64,000 nt of DNA from Aeromicrobium yanjiei (GCF_009649075.1 NZ_CP045737.1:1612001-1676000), one strand, 5' to 3'. Positions 16,911-25,963 are shown, counted from the first letter of the stretch. Notes: a model not told the origin generated them from the letters alone. Program-made: numbers and translations.

Positions 16911-17227
16911 GTTTCGTCGAGGCCGCCAAGCTCGCGGACGTCCCTGACGGGGGAGCGCTCGCCGTCGAGGTCGAGGGCACCGAGGTCGCCCTCGTGCGTG
17001 ACGGCGACGACGTCTACGCGGTCCGGGACGAGTGCTCGCACGCGTCGATCCCGCTGTCCGAGGGCGATGTCGAGGGCTGCGAGATCGAGTGCTGGCTGCA
17101 CGGATCGCGCTTCGACGTCCGCACCGGCAAGCCGCTGAACTACCCGGCCACCGAGGCCGTCCCGACCTATTCCACCCAGATCGAGGGAGACACCGTGATG
17201 GTCGATCTCTCCACCCCCAGGAGCTGA
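16907..17227 (+). CDS. Rieske [2Fe-2S] ferredoxin-like protein in the suf operon
   Basis: A small 106-residue Rieske-fold protein. The ligands are in DECSHASIPLSEG (C-x-H) and ECWLHGSRFD (C-x2-H), the pattern of non-heme oxygenase ferredoxin subunits. No oxygenase gene is nearby. The ATG overlaps the sufD stop and sufC follows after 2 nt, so it is an integral suf gene here, perhaps an electron donor for cluster assembly or an early cluster recipient. Similar small Rieske genes occur in suf operons of some actinobacteria; the role is not settled. Confidence 0.9.
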   Translation: MSFVEAAKLADVPDGGALAVEVEGTEVALVRDGDDVYAVRDECSHASIPLSEGDVEGCEIECWLHGSRFDVRTGKPLNYPATEAVPTYSTQIEGDTVMVDLSTPRS

Positions 17228-17229
17228 AC

Positions 17230-18002
<773 letters not shown>

Positions 18003-18006
<4 letters not shown>

Positions 18007-19259
18007 CCGTCGTCGAGGGCACGACCGCGTACGACGTCGCGAGCCTCAGAGGTGACTTCCCGATCCTGGGCCGTCGCCTGGCCGGCGACCTCCCGCTGGT
18101 CTACCTCGACAGCGCGAACACGTCGCAGAAGCCGCGACAGGTCATCGACGCGATCGCCGACCACTACCAGCACCACAACGCCAACGTCGCTCGTGCGATG
18201 CACCAGCTCGGTGCCGAGGCGAGCGAGGCGTTCGAGCTGGGCCGCACCAAGGTCGCGAGCTTCATCGGCGCACCGAGCCGCGAAGAGGTCATCTTCACCA
18301 AGAACGCCTCCGAGGCGCTCAACCTCGTGGCGCGGGTGCTGGGCGACGCGGGGCGGGTCGGTGAGGGCGATGAGGTCGTCATCACCGAGATGGAGCACCA
18401 CTCCAACATCGTGCCGTGGCAGCAGCTGACCCAGCGCACGGGCGCGAGCCTGCGCTGGTTCGGCGTGACCGACGAGGGCCGGCTCGACCTGGACGACATC
18501 GACGGGCTCATCACCGAGCGGACCAAGATCGTCTCGCTGACCTGGGTCTCCAACATGCTCGGCACGATCAACCCGCTCGACACGATCATCGCCAAGGCCC
18601 ACGCGGTCGGCGCGCTGGTGGTCGTGGACGCGTCGCAGGCCGTGCCGCAGATCCCCGTCGACGTCGCAGCGCTCGGCGCCGACTTCGTGGCCTTCACGGG
18701 TCACAAGCTGGTCGGGCCGACCGGCATCGGCGTCCTGTGGGGCCGCTACGACCTGCTCGCCGAGCTGCCGCCGTTCCTCGGTGGCGGCGAGATGATCGAG
18801 ACCGTCACGATGGGGGAGTCCACGTACGCCCCGCCGCCGGCACGGTTCGAGGCCGGCACGCCGCCGATCGCGCAGTCGGTCGGTCTCGGTGCAGCGGTCG
18901 ACTACCTCAGCGCGATCGGCATGGAGAACATCGCCGCCCACGAGCAGGCCATCACGGCGTACGCGCTGGAGGCCATGCAGGAGATCGAGGGCCTCACGGT
19001 CATCGGCCCCAAGGAGCCGGTCATGCGCGGGGGAGCGATCAGCTTCACCCTCGAGGGCGTGCACCCGCACGACGTCTCGCAGCTGCTCGACTCGCGCGGC
19101 GTCGCCGTCCGGGCCGGTCACCACTGCGCCAAGCCCGCTCACCTGCGGTTCGGTGTGCAGTCGACGACGCGTGCGTCGTTCTACCTCTACACGACCGAGC
19201 TGGAAATTGATGCGCTCGTCGAGGCGTTGCACCACACCAAGAAGTACTTCGGAGCCTGA
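18003..19259 (+). CDS. sufS: cysteine desulfurase SufS
   Basis: The 418-residue group II desulfurase has the PLP-binding Lys in FTGHKLVGPTGIG and the sulfur-carrying Cys in RAGHHCAKP. MEHHSNIVPW and VVVDASQAVPQ are further PLP-fold motifs. It takes sulfur from cysteine and hands it to SufU. GTG 18003 overlaps the sufC stop by GTGA. The next gene, sufU, starts 12 nt downstream. Confidence 0.97.
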
Positions 19260-19270
19260 GAGGAGGTCTC

Positions 19271-19753
19271 GTGAACGTCGCAGCATCGAACATGGACGCG
19301 CTCTACCAGGAGATCATCCTGGATCACTACAAGCACCCGCACGGGGCTGGACTTCGCGAGCCCTACGAGGCTGAGGTCCACCACGTCAACCCGACCTGCG
19401 GCGACGAGGTCACGCTGCGCGTGCACCTCGACGGCGAGACCGTCTCCGACGTCTCGTACGCCGCGCAGGGCTGCTCGATCAGCCAGGCGTCGGTGTCGGT
19501 GCTCAACGACCTCGTCCTTGGCAAGTCCGTCGACCAGGGCATGGCCGTGCTCGACAGCTTCACCGAGCTCATGCAGGGCAAGGGCAAGGTCGAGCCCGAC
19601 GAGGACGTCCTCGAGGACGGCATCGCCTTCGCCGGCGTCGCCCAGTTCCCGGCCCGCGTCAAGTGCGCGCTGCTGGGCTGGATGGCCTGGAAGGACGCCG
19701 TCTCGCAGGCCCTCGTCACCAACGTTTCGTCAACCACGGGAGATCCCGCATGA
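19271..19753 (+). CDS. sufU: SufU sulfurtransferase/Fe-S assembly protein
   Basis: A 160-residue SufU: LYQEIILDHYKHPH at the start, NPTCGDEV, AQGCSISQAS and a third Cys in ARVKCALLGW, the three cysteines that bind zinc and receive persulfide from SufS. The insertion between the second and third cysteines is the SufU, not IscU, form. A strong AGGAGG at 19261-19266 precedes GTG 19271 by only 4 nt; the ATG at 19292 is an alternative with better spacing from a different site. The stop overlaps the sufT ATG. Confidence 0.95.
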   Translation: MNVAASNMDALYQEIILDHYKHPHGAGLREPYEAEVHHVNPTCGDEVTLRVHLDGETVSDVSYAAQGCSISQASVSVLNDLVLGKSVDQGMAVLDSFTELMQGKGKVEPDEDVLEDGIAFAGVAQFPARVKCALLGWMAWKDAVSQALVTNVSSTTGDPA

Positions 19754-20112
19754 CCACCGATCACAGTGACCTGCCCGAGGTGTCGACGGCTCCCGCCGGC
19801 GCCACCACGACCGAGGACGTCCTGGAGGCGATGAAGGACGTCGTCGACCCCGAGCTCGGCATCAACGTCGTCGACCTCGGTCTCGTCTACGGCGCCGAGG
19901 TCGACGAGCACAGCAACACGGTGCTGTCGATGACGCTGACGTCCGCGGCCTGCCCGCTGACCGACGTCATCGAGGACCAGACCCGCGCGGCGCTCGACGG
20001 CATCGTCAACGACTTCCGGATCGAGTGGGTCTGGATGCCGCCGTGGGGCCCCGACAAGATCACCGACGACGGCCGCGAGATGCTGCGCGCCCTCGGCTTC
20101 AACATCGGCTGA
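19750..20112 (+). CDS. sufT: SufT / MIP18-family (DUF59) Fe-S maturation factor
   Basis: A 120-residue DUF59 protein: EAMKDVVDPELGINVVDLGLVY is characteristic (19829-19890), with MTLTSAACPLTDVIEDQ containing the conserved Cys and a WMPPWGPDKIT tail. Such proteins help transfer clusters to target enzymes. It is the last suf gene; a direct repeat begins in its stop codon region and a repeat-rich intergenic stretch follows. Confidence 0.93.
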   Translation: MTTDHSDLPEVSTAPAGATTTEDVLEAMKDVVDPELGINVVDLGLVYGAEVDEHSNTVLSMTLTSAACPLTDVIEDQTRAALDGIVNDFRIEWVWMPPWGPDKITDDGREMLRALGFNIG

Positions 20113-20284
20113 CGCGCGCCTCCCGTCCGCTGACGCGCGCCTCCCGGCGTGGGGTGACGGAGGGTGAGGGTTTGGGGTTGCTGACGCTGCCGCAAGCCCT
20201 CATCGTTCGTCCCGGCTGGCCGCGGGGCGACGTGAGATGAGGGATTGCGGCTGTTGGGGGTGCCGTAAGCCCTCATCGTTGGTC
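20108..20284. repeat. repeat-rich intergenic stretch after the suf operon
   Basis: Two identical 18-base copies, GCTGACGCGCGCCTCCCG, lie at 20108-20125 and 20129-20146, the first overlapping the sufT stop. Next come two imperfect hairpins with a shared 3' arm: 20165-20174 with 20193-20202, and a 16-base stem at 20236-20251 with 20262-20277. The 3' arms belong to a 22-base direct repeat (20190-20211 and 20263-20284; two mismatches). There is no T-run. It may terminate the suf transcript or be a pair of palindromic intergenic elements. Confidence 0.65.
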
Positions 20285-20352
20285 ACCCCCATGTGACTGC
20301 AAACACCACAACTCTCCCCTCGGCGGACGCAACCCTCCCCTCAGCGGGGGCG

Positions 20353-20358
20353 TACGAT
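20353..20358 (+). promoter_or_regulatory. -10 element of the ABC-F leader transcript
   Basis: TACGAT is followed after six bases (20359-20364) by the GTG of a seven-codon open frame. The transcript would start at or close to that GTG and carry a leader of about 75 nt before the ABC-F ATG. Confidence 0.5.
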
Positions 20359-20364
20359 GAATAG

Positions 20365-20388
20365 GTGAGTTTCTACCAGCGGGAGTGA
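20365..20388 (+). CDS. putative leader peptide (7 codons) upstream of the ABC-F gene
   Basis: GTG-AGT-TTC-TAC-CAG-CGG-GAG-TGA would encode M-S-F-Y-Q-R-E. It begins right where a leaderless transcript from the TACGAT box would start. Its first bases, GGTGAGT at 20364-20370, are complementary to ACTCACC at 20417-20423 just before the ABC-F Shine-Dalgarno, and an internal hairpin (GTCGA at 20390-20394 with TCGAC at 20407-20411) lies between. Ribosome stalling on the peptide could therefore refold the leader. ABC-F genes are often controlled by such antibiotic-sensing attenuators; here that is inference. Confidence 0.45.
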   Translation: MSFYQRE

Positions 20389-20440
20389 CGTCGAGCCCTG
20401 GCTCCGTCGACCCCCCACTCACCCATATCGAAGGTTGTTC

Positions 20441-22039
20441 ATGCTCACCGTCTCCAATGTGGAGCTGCGCTTCGGCGCGCGCGTCCTGATGTCCGATGTC
20501 TCCTTCCGTGTCGACAAGGGCGACAAGGTCGGGCTCGTCGGACGCAACGGCGCCGGCAAGACCACCCTGACGCGGATGCTCTCCGGCGACGGACAGCCCG
20601 CGGCCGGGTCGATCACGTCGACCGGCAAGATCGGCTACCTGCCGCAGGACCCCAAGTCCGGTGACCTGTCGACGACCGCGCGGGACCGCATCCTCGGCGC
20701 ACGCGGCCTCGACGAGGCGCTCACCGCGATGCGCAAGGCCGAGATCGACATGGGCTCGCCCGATCCGGAGATCGCCGAGAAGGCCATGAAGTCGTACAGC
20801 CGCGCCGAGACGCTGTTCGGGGCCGGTGGCGGGTACGCCGCGGAGTCCGAGGCTGCCACGATCTCCCACGCGCTGGGACTGCCCGACCGCGTGCTGGAGC
20901 AGCCGCTGTCGACGCTCTCGGGCGGTCAGCGCCGCCGCATCGAGCTCGCGCGCATCCTGTTCTCCGACGCCGACACGCTCCTGCTGGACGAGCCGACCAA
21001 CCACCTGGACGCCGACTCGGTCACCTGGCTGCGCGGCTTCCTCAAGACGTTCAGCGGCGGCGTGGTGATCATCAGCCACGACGTGGACCTGATCGAGGAG
21101 ACCGTCAACAAGGTCCTCTACCTCGACGCCAACCGCGGCACGATCGACATCTACAACATGGGCTGGGCGTCGTACGTCAAGCAGCGCGAGGCCGACGAGG
21201 CCCGGCGCAAGCGCGAGCGCGCCCTGGCGGTCAAGAAGGCCGACGCCCTGACGAGCCAGGCCAACAAGTTCCGCGCGAAGGCGTCCAAGGCGTCCACGGC
21301 CCAGCAGATGCTGCGCCGGGCCGAGCAGCTCGTCTCCGGACTCGAGGGCGAGCGCGTGCAGGACAAGGTCGCCAACATCAAGTTCCCCAAGCCCGCCCCG
21401 TGCGGCAAGACCCCGCTCATGGCCGAGGGCCTGTCCAAGTCGTACGGCTCGCTCGAGATCTTCACGGGCGTGGACCTCGCGATCGACCGCGGCAGTCGCG
21501 TCGTCATCCTGGGCCTCAACGGCGCGGGCAAGACGACCCTGCTGCGCATGCTGGCCGGCACCCTCACGCCCGACACGGGCGAGCTGCAGCCGGGCCACGG
21601 CCTCAAGATCGGCTACTTCGCGCAGGAGCACGAGACCCTCGACACCTCCCGCACGGTGCTGGAGAACATGCAGGCCTCGGCCCCGCAGCTCACCGACACC
21701 GAGGCGCGCAGCGTCCTGGGATCGTTCCTGTTCAGCGGCGACGACACCTCGAAGCCCGCAGGCGTCCTGTCCGGCGGCGAGAAGACCCGTCTGGCGCTCG
21801 CGAGCCTCATCGTCTCCAGCGCCAACGTCCTGCTGCTCGACGAGCCGACCAACAACCTGGACCCCGCGTCACGCGAAGAGGTCCTGCGCGCCATCCGTAC
21901 GTACGAGGGAGCCATCGTGCTCGTGTCGCACGACGAGGGCGCCGTGCGGGCGCTCGAGCCCGACCGGGTGCTGCTGCTCCCCGACGGCGACGAGGACCTG
22001 TGGTCCGAGGACTACCTCGACCTCGTCACGCTGGCCTGA
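20441..22039 (+). CDS. ABC-F family ATP-binding protein
   Basis: The 532-residue protein has two ABC ATPase domains and no membrane segment. Domain 1 has GRNGAGKTTL, LSGGQRRRIELAR and LLLDEPTNHLD; the charged linker (about residues 245-310) is rich in Lys/Arg/Ala; domain 2 has GLNGAGKTTL, LSGGEKTRLALA and LLLDEPTNNLD. ABC-F proteins act on the ribosome E site as translation factors or antibiotic-protection proteins. The ATG at 20441 has AAGG about 7 nt upstream. The gene follows the suf operon, as in mycobacteria (Rv1473-like position). The leader peptide in front hints at antibiotic- or translation-responsive control. Confidence 0.93.
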   Translation: MLTVSNVELRFGARVLMSDVSFRVDKGDKVGLVGRNGAGKTTLTRMLSGDGQPAAGSITSTGKIGYLPQDPKSGDLSTTARDRILGARGLDEALTAMRKAEIDMGSPDPEIAEKAMKSYSRAETLFGAGGGYAAESEAATISHALGLPDRVLEQPLSTLSGGQRRRIELARILFSDADTLLLDEPTNHLDADSVTWLRGFLKTFSGGVVIISHDVDLIEETVNKVLYLDANRGTIDIYNMGWASYVKQREADEARRKRERALAVKKADALTSQANKFRAKASKASTAQQMLRRAEQLVSGLEGERVQDKVANIKFPKPAPCGKTPLMAEGLSKSYGSLEIFTGVDLAIDRGSRVVILGLNGAGKTTLLRMLAGTLTPDTGELQPGHGLKIGYFAQEHETLDTSRTVLENMQASAPQLTDTEARSVLGSFLFSGDDTSKPAGVLSGGEKTRLALASLIVSSANVLLLDEPTNNLDPASREEVLRAIRTYEGAIVLVSHDEGAVRALEPDRVLLLPDGDEDLWSEDYLDLVTLA

Positions 22040-22054
22040 GGGCGGCCGGCCCCG

Positions 22055-22834
22055 TCAGCTGACGGGGCTGCGCTCCTTCGCCGGCGCGAATCCGTCGATG
22101 CGGGTCGGCTTGCGGCGCTCCTTGGCCTCGGCGCGCGCGAACCAGAAGTAGCCGACGACGGCCAGCAGGGCGAAGAACCACCACTGCAGGGCGTAGAAGA
22201 AGTGTGGGCCCTGGCCGAGCTCGGGGTGGGGCTGGGCGGCCAGGTCGTCCGAGGCCGGGGGCGTCTGCTCCTGCAGGTTCACGTAGCCGTCGAGCAGGTC
22301 GTACGGCACGAAGTCGGCCATGCCCTCGCTGGACACCGCGCGGACCTGGCCACCGTTGGGCTTGACCGCGTCCCCGCCGGCTCCGTTGTTCTGCCGCAGC
22401 CAGCCCTCGACGGTGACCTCGCCGCTCGGCGGCTCCGACACGTCGGGGCGGGTGACGTTGTTCTCGGTCTCGACCCAGCCGCGGTTGATGAGGATCGCGT
22501 CACCGGAGTCGAGGACCAGGGGAGTGATCACGTCGGCGCCCGGGGCGCCGTCGCGGGTCGTGAACTTGACCGTGACCTCGTGCTCGACGTCGTACGTGCC
22601 GGTCGCCCTCACCCGGGTCCACTCCGAGGTCTCGTCGACCTTGGCGCCGGCCGGCAGCGCCTTCGTCAGGTCGATCGGATCGGCCTTGAAGTGCGCCGTG
22701 ATGACGTCGTTGCGGTCCAGGCGGTGCTCGAGCTTGTGCATCTGCCAGAGCCCCAGACGGGTGCAGACGGCCGCCAGGACGACCACGAAGATCGCGAATC
22801 CGATCCAGCGCGCACTCAAGATGAAGCGATACAC
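22055..22834 (-). CDS. SURF1-family cytochrome oxidase biogenesis protein
   Basis: The 259-residue protein has an N-terminal TM (IGFAIFVVVLAAVCTRLGLWQ) ending in the LGxWQ family motif, an extracytoplasmic domain with ILINRGWV and VEGWLRQ, and a C-terminal TM (ALQWWFFALLAVVGYFWFA) preceded by HFFYALQWW, also diagnostic. It helps assemble heme A into cytochrome aa3 oxidase and thus works in the same pathway as CtaA. It is convergent with the ABC-F gene and divergent from moaA. Confidence 0.93.
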   Translation of the reverse strand: MYRFILSARWIGFAIFVVVLAAVCTRLGLWQMHKLEHRLDRNDVITAHFKADPIDLTKALPAGAKVDETSEWTRVRATGTYDVEHEVTVKFTTRDGAPGADVITPLVLDSGDAILINRGWVETENNVTRPDVSEPPSGEVTVEGWLRQNNGAGGDAVKPNGGQVRAVSSEGMADFVPYDLLDGYVNLQEQTPPASDDLAAQPHPELGQGPHFFYALQWWFFALLAVVGYFWFARAEAKERRKPTRIDGFAPAKERSPVS

Positions 22835-22891
22835 ACCCCGACGTTAGTTCGTCGCCCCAAAGATCACTCAGCCGGGCTGGGAGGGGGCGCC

Positions 22892-22897
22892 TAGGAT
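22892..22897 (+). promoter_or_regulatory. -10 element of moaA
   Basis: TAGGAT is followed by six bases (GAAGCA) and the ATG of moaA, consistent with a leaderless transcript. Confidence 0.45.
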
Positions 22898-22903
22898 GAA
22901 GCA

Positions 22904-23890
22904 ATGGAGCTGATCGACAGTCACGGGCGGGTGGCCACCGATCTGCGCGTGTCGCTGACCGACCGCTGCAATCTGCGCTGCCAGTACTGCATGCCCGCCG
23001 AGGGACTGGACTGGCTGCCCACCGAGGACACGCTGACCGACGACGAGCTGGTCAGGCTGATCACGATCGGCGTCGAGGTGCTGGGCATCCGCGACGTCCG
23101 CTTCACCGGGGGCGAGCCGCTGCTGCGTCGCAGCCTGCCGGCGATCATCGCGGCCACCAAGGCGCTGCCGTCCAACCCGCGCACCGCGATGACGTCCAAC
23201 GGGCTCGGGCTCAAGCACACCGCGCGCGCACTCGCCGAGGCCGGACTGGACCGGGTCAACATCAGCCTCGACACGACCGATCCCGCGACGTTCGAGCGCA
23301 TCACCCGTCGCAACCGGCTCCACGACGTGGTCGCCGGACTCGCCGCCGCCCGCGACGCGGGCCTGACGCCGGTCAAGATCAACGCGGTGCTGCTGCGCGG
23401 CATCAACGACCTCGAGGCGCCCGATCTGCTGCGCTGGGCCATGGACCACGACTACGAGCTGCGGTTCATCGAGCAGATGCCCCTCGACGCCCAGCACGGC
23501 TGGAACCGCGAGGCGATGGTCACCGCCGACGAGACCCTCACACTGCTGGGCGAGCACTTCACCCTCACGGGCCTCGACGGACGCGGCTCGGCACCCGCGG
23601 AGAAGTTCCTCGTGGACGACGGACCGCACACGGTCGGCATCATCGGATCCGTGACGCGACCGTTCTGTGGTGACTGCAACCGCGTACGCCTGACCGCCGA
23701 CGGCCAGATCATGAACTGCCTGTTCGCCCGCGAGGAGTCCGACCTGCGCGCCGCGATGCGCGGGGGAGCGTCCGACGTGGAGATCGCCGAGCGCTGGGCG
23801 GCGGCGATGATGACCAAGCTGCCCGGCCACGGCATCGCCGACCCGACGTTCCTGCAGTCGTCGCGCCCGATGTCCGCGATCGGCGGCTGA
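22904..23890 (+). CDS. moaA: GTP 3',8-cyclase MoaA
   Basis: A 328-residue radical SAM enzyme. DRCNLRCQYCMP holds the N-terminal CxxxCxxC cluster, FTGGEPLLRR the SAM-binding GGEP motif, and FCGDCNRVRLTADGQIMNCLF (about 23660-23723) the second cluster that binds GTP. It catalyses the first step of molybdopterin synthesis. The C-terminal GG dipeptide, needed for activity, is present (SAIGG). No other moa gene is adjacent. Confidence 0.96.
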   Translation: MELIDSHGRVATDLRVSLTDRCNLRCQYCMPAEGLDWLPTEDTLTDDELVRLITIGVEVLGIRDVRFTGGEPLLRRSLPAIIAATKALPSNPRTAMTSNGLGLKHTARALAEAGLDRVNISLDTTDPATFERITRRNRLHDVVAGLAAARDAGLTPVKINAVLLRGINDLEAPDLLRWAMDHDYELRFIEQMPLDAQHGWNREAMVTADETLTLLGEHFTLTGLDGRGSAPAEKFLVDDGPHTVGIIGSVTRPFCGDCNRVRLTADGQIMNCLFAREESDLRAAMRGGASDVEIAERWAAAMMTKLPGHGIADPTFLQSSRPMSAIGG

Positions 23891-23894
23891 CGCC

Positions 23895-24086
23895 CTACTC
23901 GACGGGGACGGTCTGCTTCCAGAAGCCGCGGGCCCCGAGGAATGCGCGGAGCGTCTCCTCGTGCTCGTCGCACGCGAGCCAGATCTTGCGACGATCGGGC
24001 GTGTGCAGCTTGGGGTTGTTCCACATGACCTGGTGCTGTGCCTCGGCCGGGCACCCCTTGGCCGAGCAGATGAGCGCCTCAGCCAT
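23895..24086 (-). CDS. small conserved cysteine-rich protein
   Basis: A 63-residue protein beginning MAEALICSAKGCPAEA and continuing QVMWNNPKLHTPDRRKIWLACDEHEE, with Cys at residues 7, 12 and near 39 plus several His, a pattern suggesting a small zinc-binding protein. Proteins like this are common in actinobacteria as unnamed acetone-carboxylase-like or hypothetical annotations. The ATG at 24086 lies 8 bases inside the end of the DUF3099 gene, so the two are co-transcribed. Function unknown. Confidence 0.75.
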   Translation of the reverse strand: MAEALICSAKGCPAEAQHQVMWNNPKLHTPDRRKIWLACDEHEETLRAFLGARGFWKQTVPVE

Positions 24087-24417
24087 GGTCGAGGGGGGTC
24101 GAGCGGGGGCCTTCGATCTGCTTGCCCGGCTCGGGGCCGAACGGCGACGGGCCGTCGCCCTTCTTGCGGACGCCCGCATTGGCGAAGATCACCGCGACGT
24201 ACGGCAGGAAGATCGCGCCGACGAACATCAGCCAGCCGATCACGGCCCACGGCATGGGCTGCATGACGAGCACGACGCCGCCCAGGAAGCACACGGTGCG
24301 GACCAGCATCGAGAACGCATAGCGCTTCTCACGTCGAACCCGATCCTGGGTCTGCGACTCCGCCGCGGACGTGATCGAGAAGACCTGCTGCTTGCGGGGT
24401 TCGCGTGACTCGGGCAC
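24079..24417 (-). CDS. DUF3099 membrane protein
   Basis: A 112-residue protein with two TM helices (about residues 37-54 and 58-80: MLVRTVCFLGGVVLVM and AVIGWLMFVGAIFLPYVAV). The first 35 residues (VFSITSAAESQTQDRVRREKRY) and the GVRKKGDGPSPFGPEP tail fit the actinobacterial DUF3099 family. GTG start. Function unknown. Its 3' end overlaps the next small gene, and it is divergent from the dodecin gene. Confidence 0.8.
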   Translation of the reverse strand: MPESREPRKQQVFSITSAAESQTQDRVRREKRYAFSMLVRTVCFLGGVVLVMQPMPWAVIGWLMFVGAIFLPYVAVIFANAGVRKKGDGPSPFGPEPGKQIEGPRSTPLDHG

Positions 24418-24460
24418 CCTCCCACTCTACGTCGGGGCTCCGAGGCTGCATGATGGGCAC

Positions 24461-24676
24461 ATGACTGACCGCACATACCGCATCACCGAGATCGTCGGCA
24501 CCTCTCCGGATGGCATCACCGAGGCGGTGGACAACGGCATCAGGCGCGCGGGCCAGACCCTGCGCCACCTCGACTGGTTCGAGGTCACCGGCATCCGTGG
24601 ACAGATCACCGACACCGACGTGTCGCACTACCAGGTGACGATGAAGCTGGGCTTCCGCCTCGAGGACGACGAGTGA
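24461..24676 (+). CDS. dodecin flavin-binding protein
   Basis: A 71-residue dodecin: YRITEIVGTSPDGITEAVDNGI, then RHLDWFEVTGIRGQI with the flavin-stacking Trp, and YQVTMKLGFRLED. Dodecins form dodecameric shells that store or buffer riboflavin, FMN or CoA. CATGAT six bases before the ATG suggests a leaderless start. Convergent with the MFS gene 3 nt away. Confidence 0.93.
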   Translation: MTDRTYRITEIVGTSPDGITEAVDNGIRRAGQTLRHLDWFEVTGIRGQITDTDVSHYQVTMKLGFRLEDDE

Positions 24677-24679
24677 TCC

Positions 24680-25882
24680 TCAGTCCCGGGTCGTGAACGT
24701 CCGCAACAGCGCGGCCGACGCCGCCAGCACGACGACGACGGTGCCGTAGACGTACGTCGTCTCGGCCAGACCCAGGTGTGGTGCGGCGATGCCGGCGGCG
24801 ACCGCCGGCACGCCGAACGCCAGGTAGCTCACGACGTACACCGACGCGAACAGCTCTCCACGCTCGTGTGGTGCCGCCGTGGGTGTGATGGAGCGCATGA
24901 TGCCGAAGAACGACGCGCCGAAGCCCGTCCCCGCGACGACGGCGGCCGCCACGAAGGCCGCGTAGGAGCCGGCGGCGAGGGCAAGGAGCGACAGCGCCGT
25001 GCCGGCGGCCAGCGCCGTGGTGCCGAAGATCGTGACCTGCCGGGGCGAGTGGTGGCGCGCGACGAAGCACGTCACGGATCCGACGCCGGTCAGCACCGCC
25101 ACCACGAGACCCTGCTCGAGGTGGGTCGTCCCGCCGAGCTCCTGCCCGACCAGGGGAGCGCCGAGCGACAGGTAGAGACCGCCGGTCGCCCACCCCGCGA
25201 ACACCGCGGGGGCGCTGCGCAGGAACGGTGCGCGGGCGGCCACGGGCAGGCCCACCCGGGGCAGGAATGAGCGCGCGAGTCCCGTGCGCCGGGGTGACGT
25301 CTCGGGCACGAGCCACACGGCCGCGGCGATCACCAGGTACGCCGCGGTGAGCCCGCCGAACACGACGGCCGGCGCGGATGACGAGTGGTCGAGCAGCAGG
25401 CCCGCGAACAATGCGCCCGCTGCGAGCCCGCCAAGCGGGCTGACGCTGTTGAGCGTCGCGGCCGACCCCGGCCGAGTCGGCGGCTCCAGATCGACCACGG
25501 CGGCCGAGAGGGACGACATGAGCAGGCCTGCGGCGACGCCCTGCACGATCCGGGCCGCGAACAGCACGGCGACCGTGTCGGCGTGCCAGAACGCGACCAT
25601 GCTCACGGCCAGCACGACGAAGCCGGCCGAGACCACCGGCTTGCGGCCCAGGTGATCCGAGAGCGACCCGGCGACCAGGAGCGTCAACAGGAGCGCGACG
25701 GCGTACACCGCGAAGATCGCCGTCATGGTGGCGGCGGAGAAGCCGATCTCCTGCTCCAGCACCGGGTAGAAGGGCGAGGGGGCGCTGGCGCCGACCATCA
25801 GCGCGACGACGGCGGTCACCGCGAGCGCGAAACCGTAGGTGCGGAGGGTGCGGCCGGGACGGGCGGCGGTGGTCACGGACAT
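24680..25882 (-). CDS. MFS transporter
   Basis: A 400-residue major facilitator with about twelve TM helices. The loop between TM2 and TM3 has GSLSDHLGRKPVVSAGF, the conserved MFS A motif, and RIVQGVAAGLLMSSLSA follows. It resembles drug/proton antiporters, but the substrate cannot be told. It is divergent from an ArsR-type repressor gene, with a GTTC-N10-GAAC palindrome 16-33 bases upstream of its ATG, so it is the likely regulated target. Confidence 0.88.
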   Translation of the reverse strand: MSVTTAARPGRTLRTYGFALAVTAVVALMVGASAPSPFYPVLEQEIGFSAATMTAIFAVYAVALLLTLLVAGSLSDHLGRKPVVSAGFVVLAVSMVAFWHADTVAVLFAARIVQGVAAGLLMSSLSAAVVDLEPPTRPGSAATLNSVSPLGGLAAGALFAGLLLDHSSSAPAVVFGGLTAAYLVIAAAVWLVPETSPRRTGLARSFLPRVGLPVAARAPFLRSAPAVFAGWATGGLYLSLGAPLVGQELGGTTHLEQGLVVAVLTGVGSVTCFVARHHSPRQVTIFGTTALAAGTALSLLALAAGSYAAFVAAAVVAGTGFGASFFGIMRSITPTAAPHERGELFASVYVVSYLAFGVPAVAAGIAAPHLGLAETTYVYGTVVVVLAASAALLRTFTTRD

Positions 25883-25897
25883 GTCGGCTCGCAGATC

Positions 25898-25915
25898 GTT
25901 CGAAAATTATGGAAC
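25898..25915. promoter_or_regulatory. operator half of a pair: GTTC-N10-GAAC (MFS side)
   Basis: GTTCGAAAATTATGGAAC reads GTTC-N10-GAAC. An AT-rich core containing CATAAT on the minus strand could be the -10 of the MFS gene. An equal-sized site with the same ends lies 47 bases away. Confidence 0.6.
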
Positions 25916-25944
25916 TCGAGCGACTCTACTCGACTTTCACCATT

Positions 25945-25962
25945 GTTCAAGTATTCTCGAAC
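25945..25962. promoter_or_regulatory. operator half of a pair: GTTC-N10-GAAC (repressor side)
   Basis: GTTCAAGTATTCTCGAAC contains TATTCT (25952-25957), which lies six bases before the ATG of the ArsR-type gene and so is its leaderless -10. Binding here would block the repressor's own promoter, giving autoregulation. Confidence 0.6.
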
Positions 25963-25963
25963 C

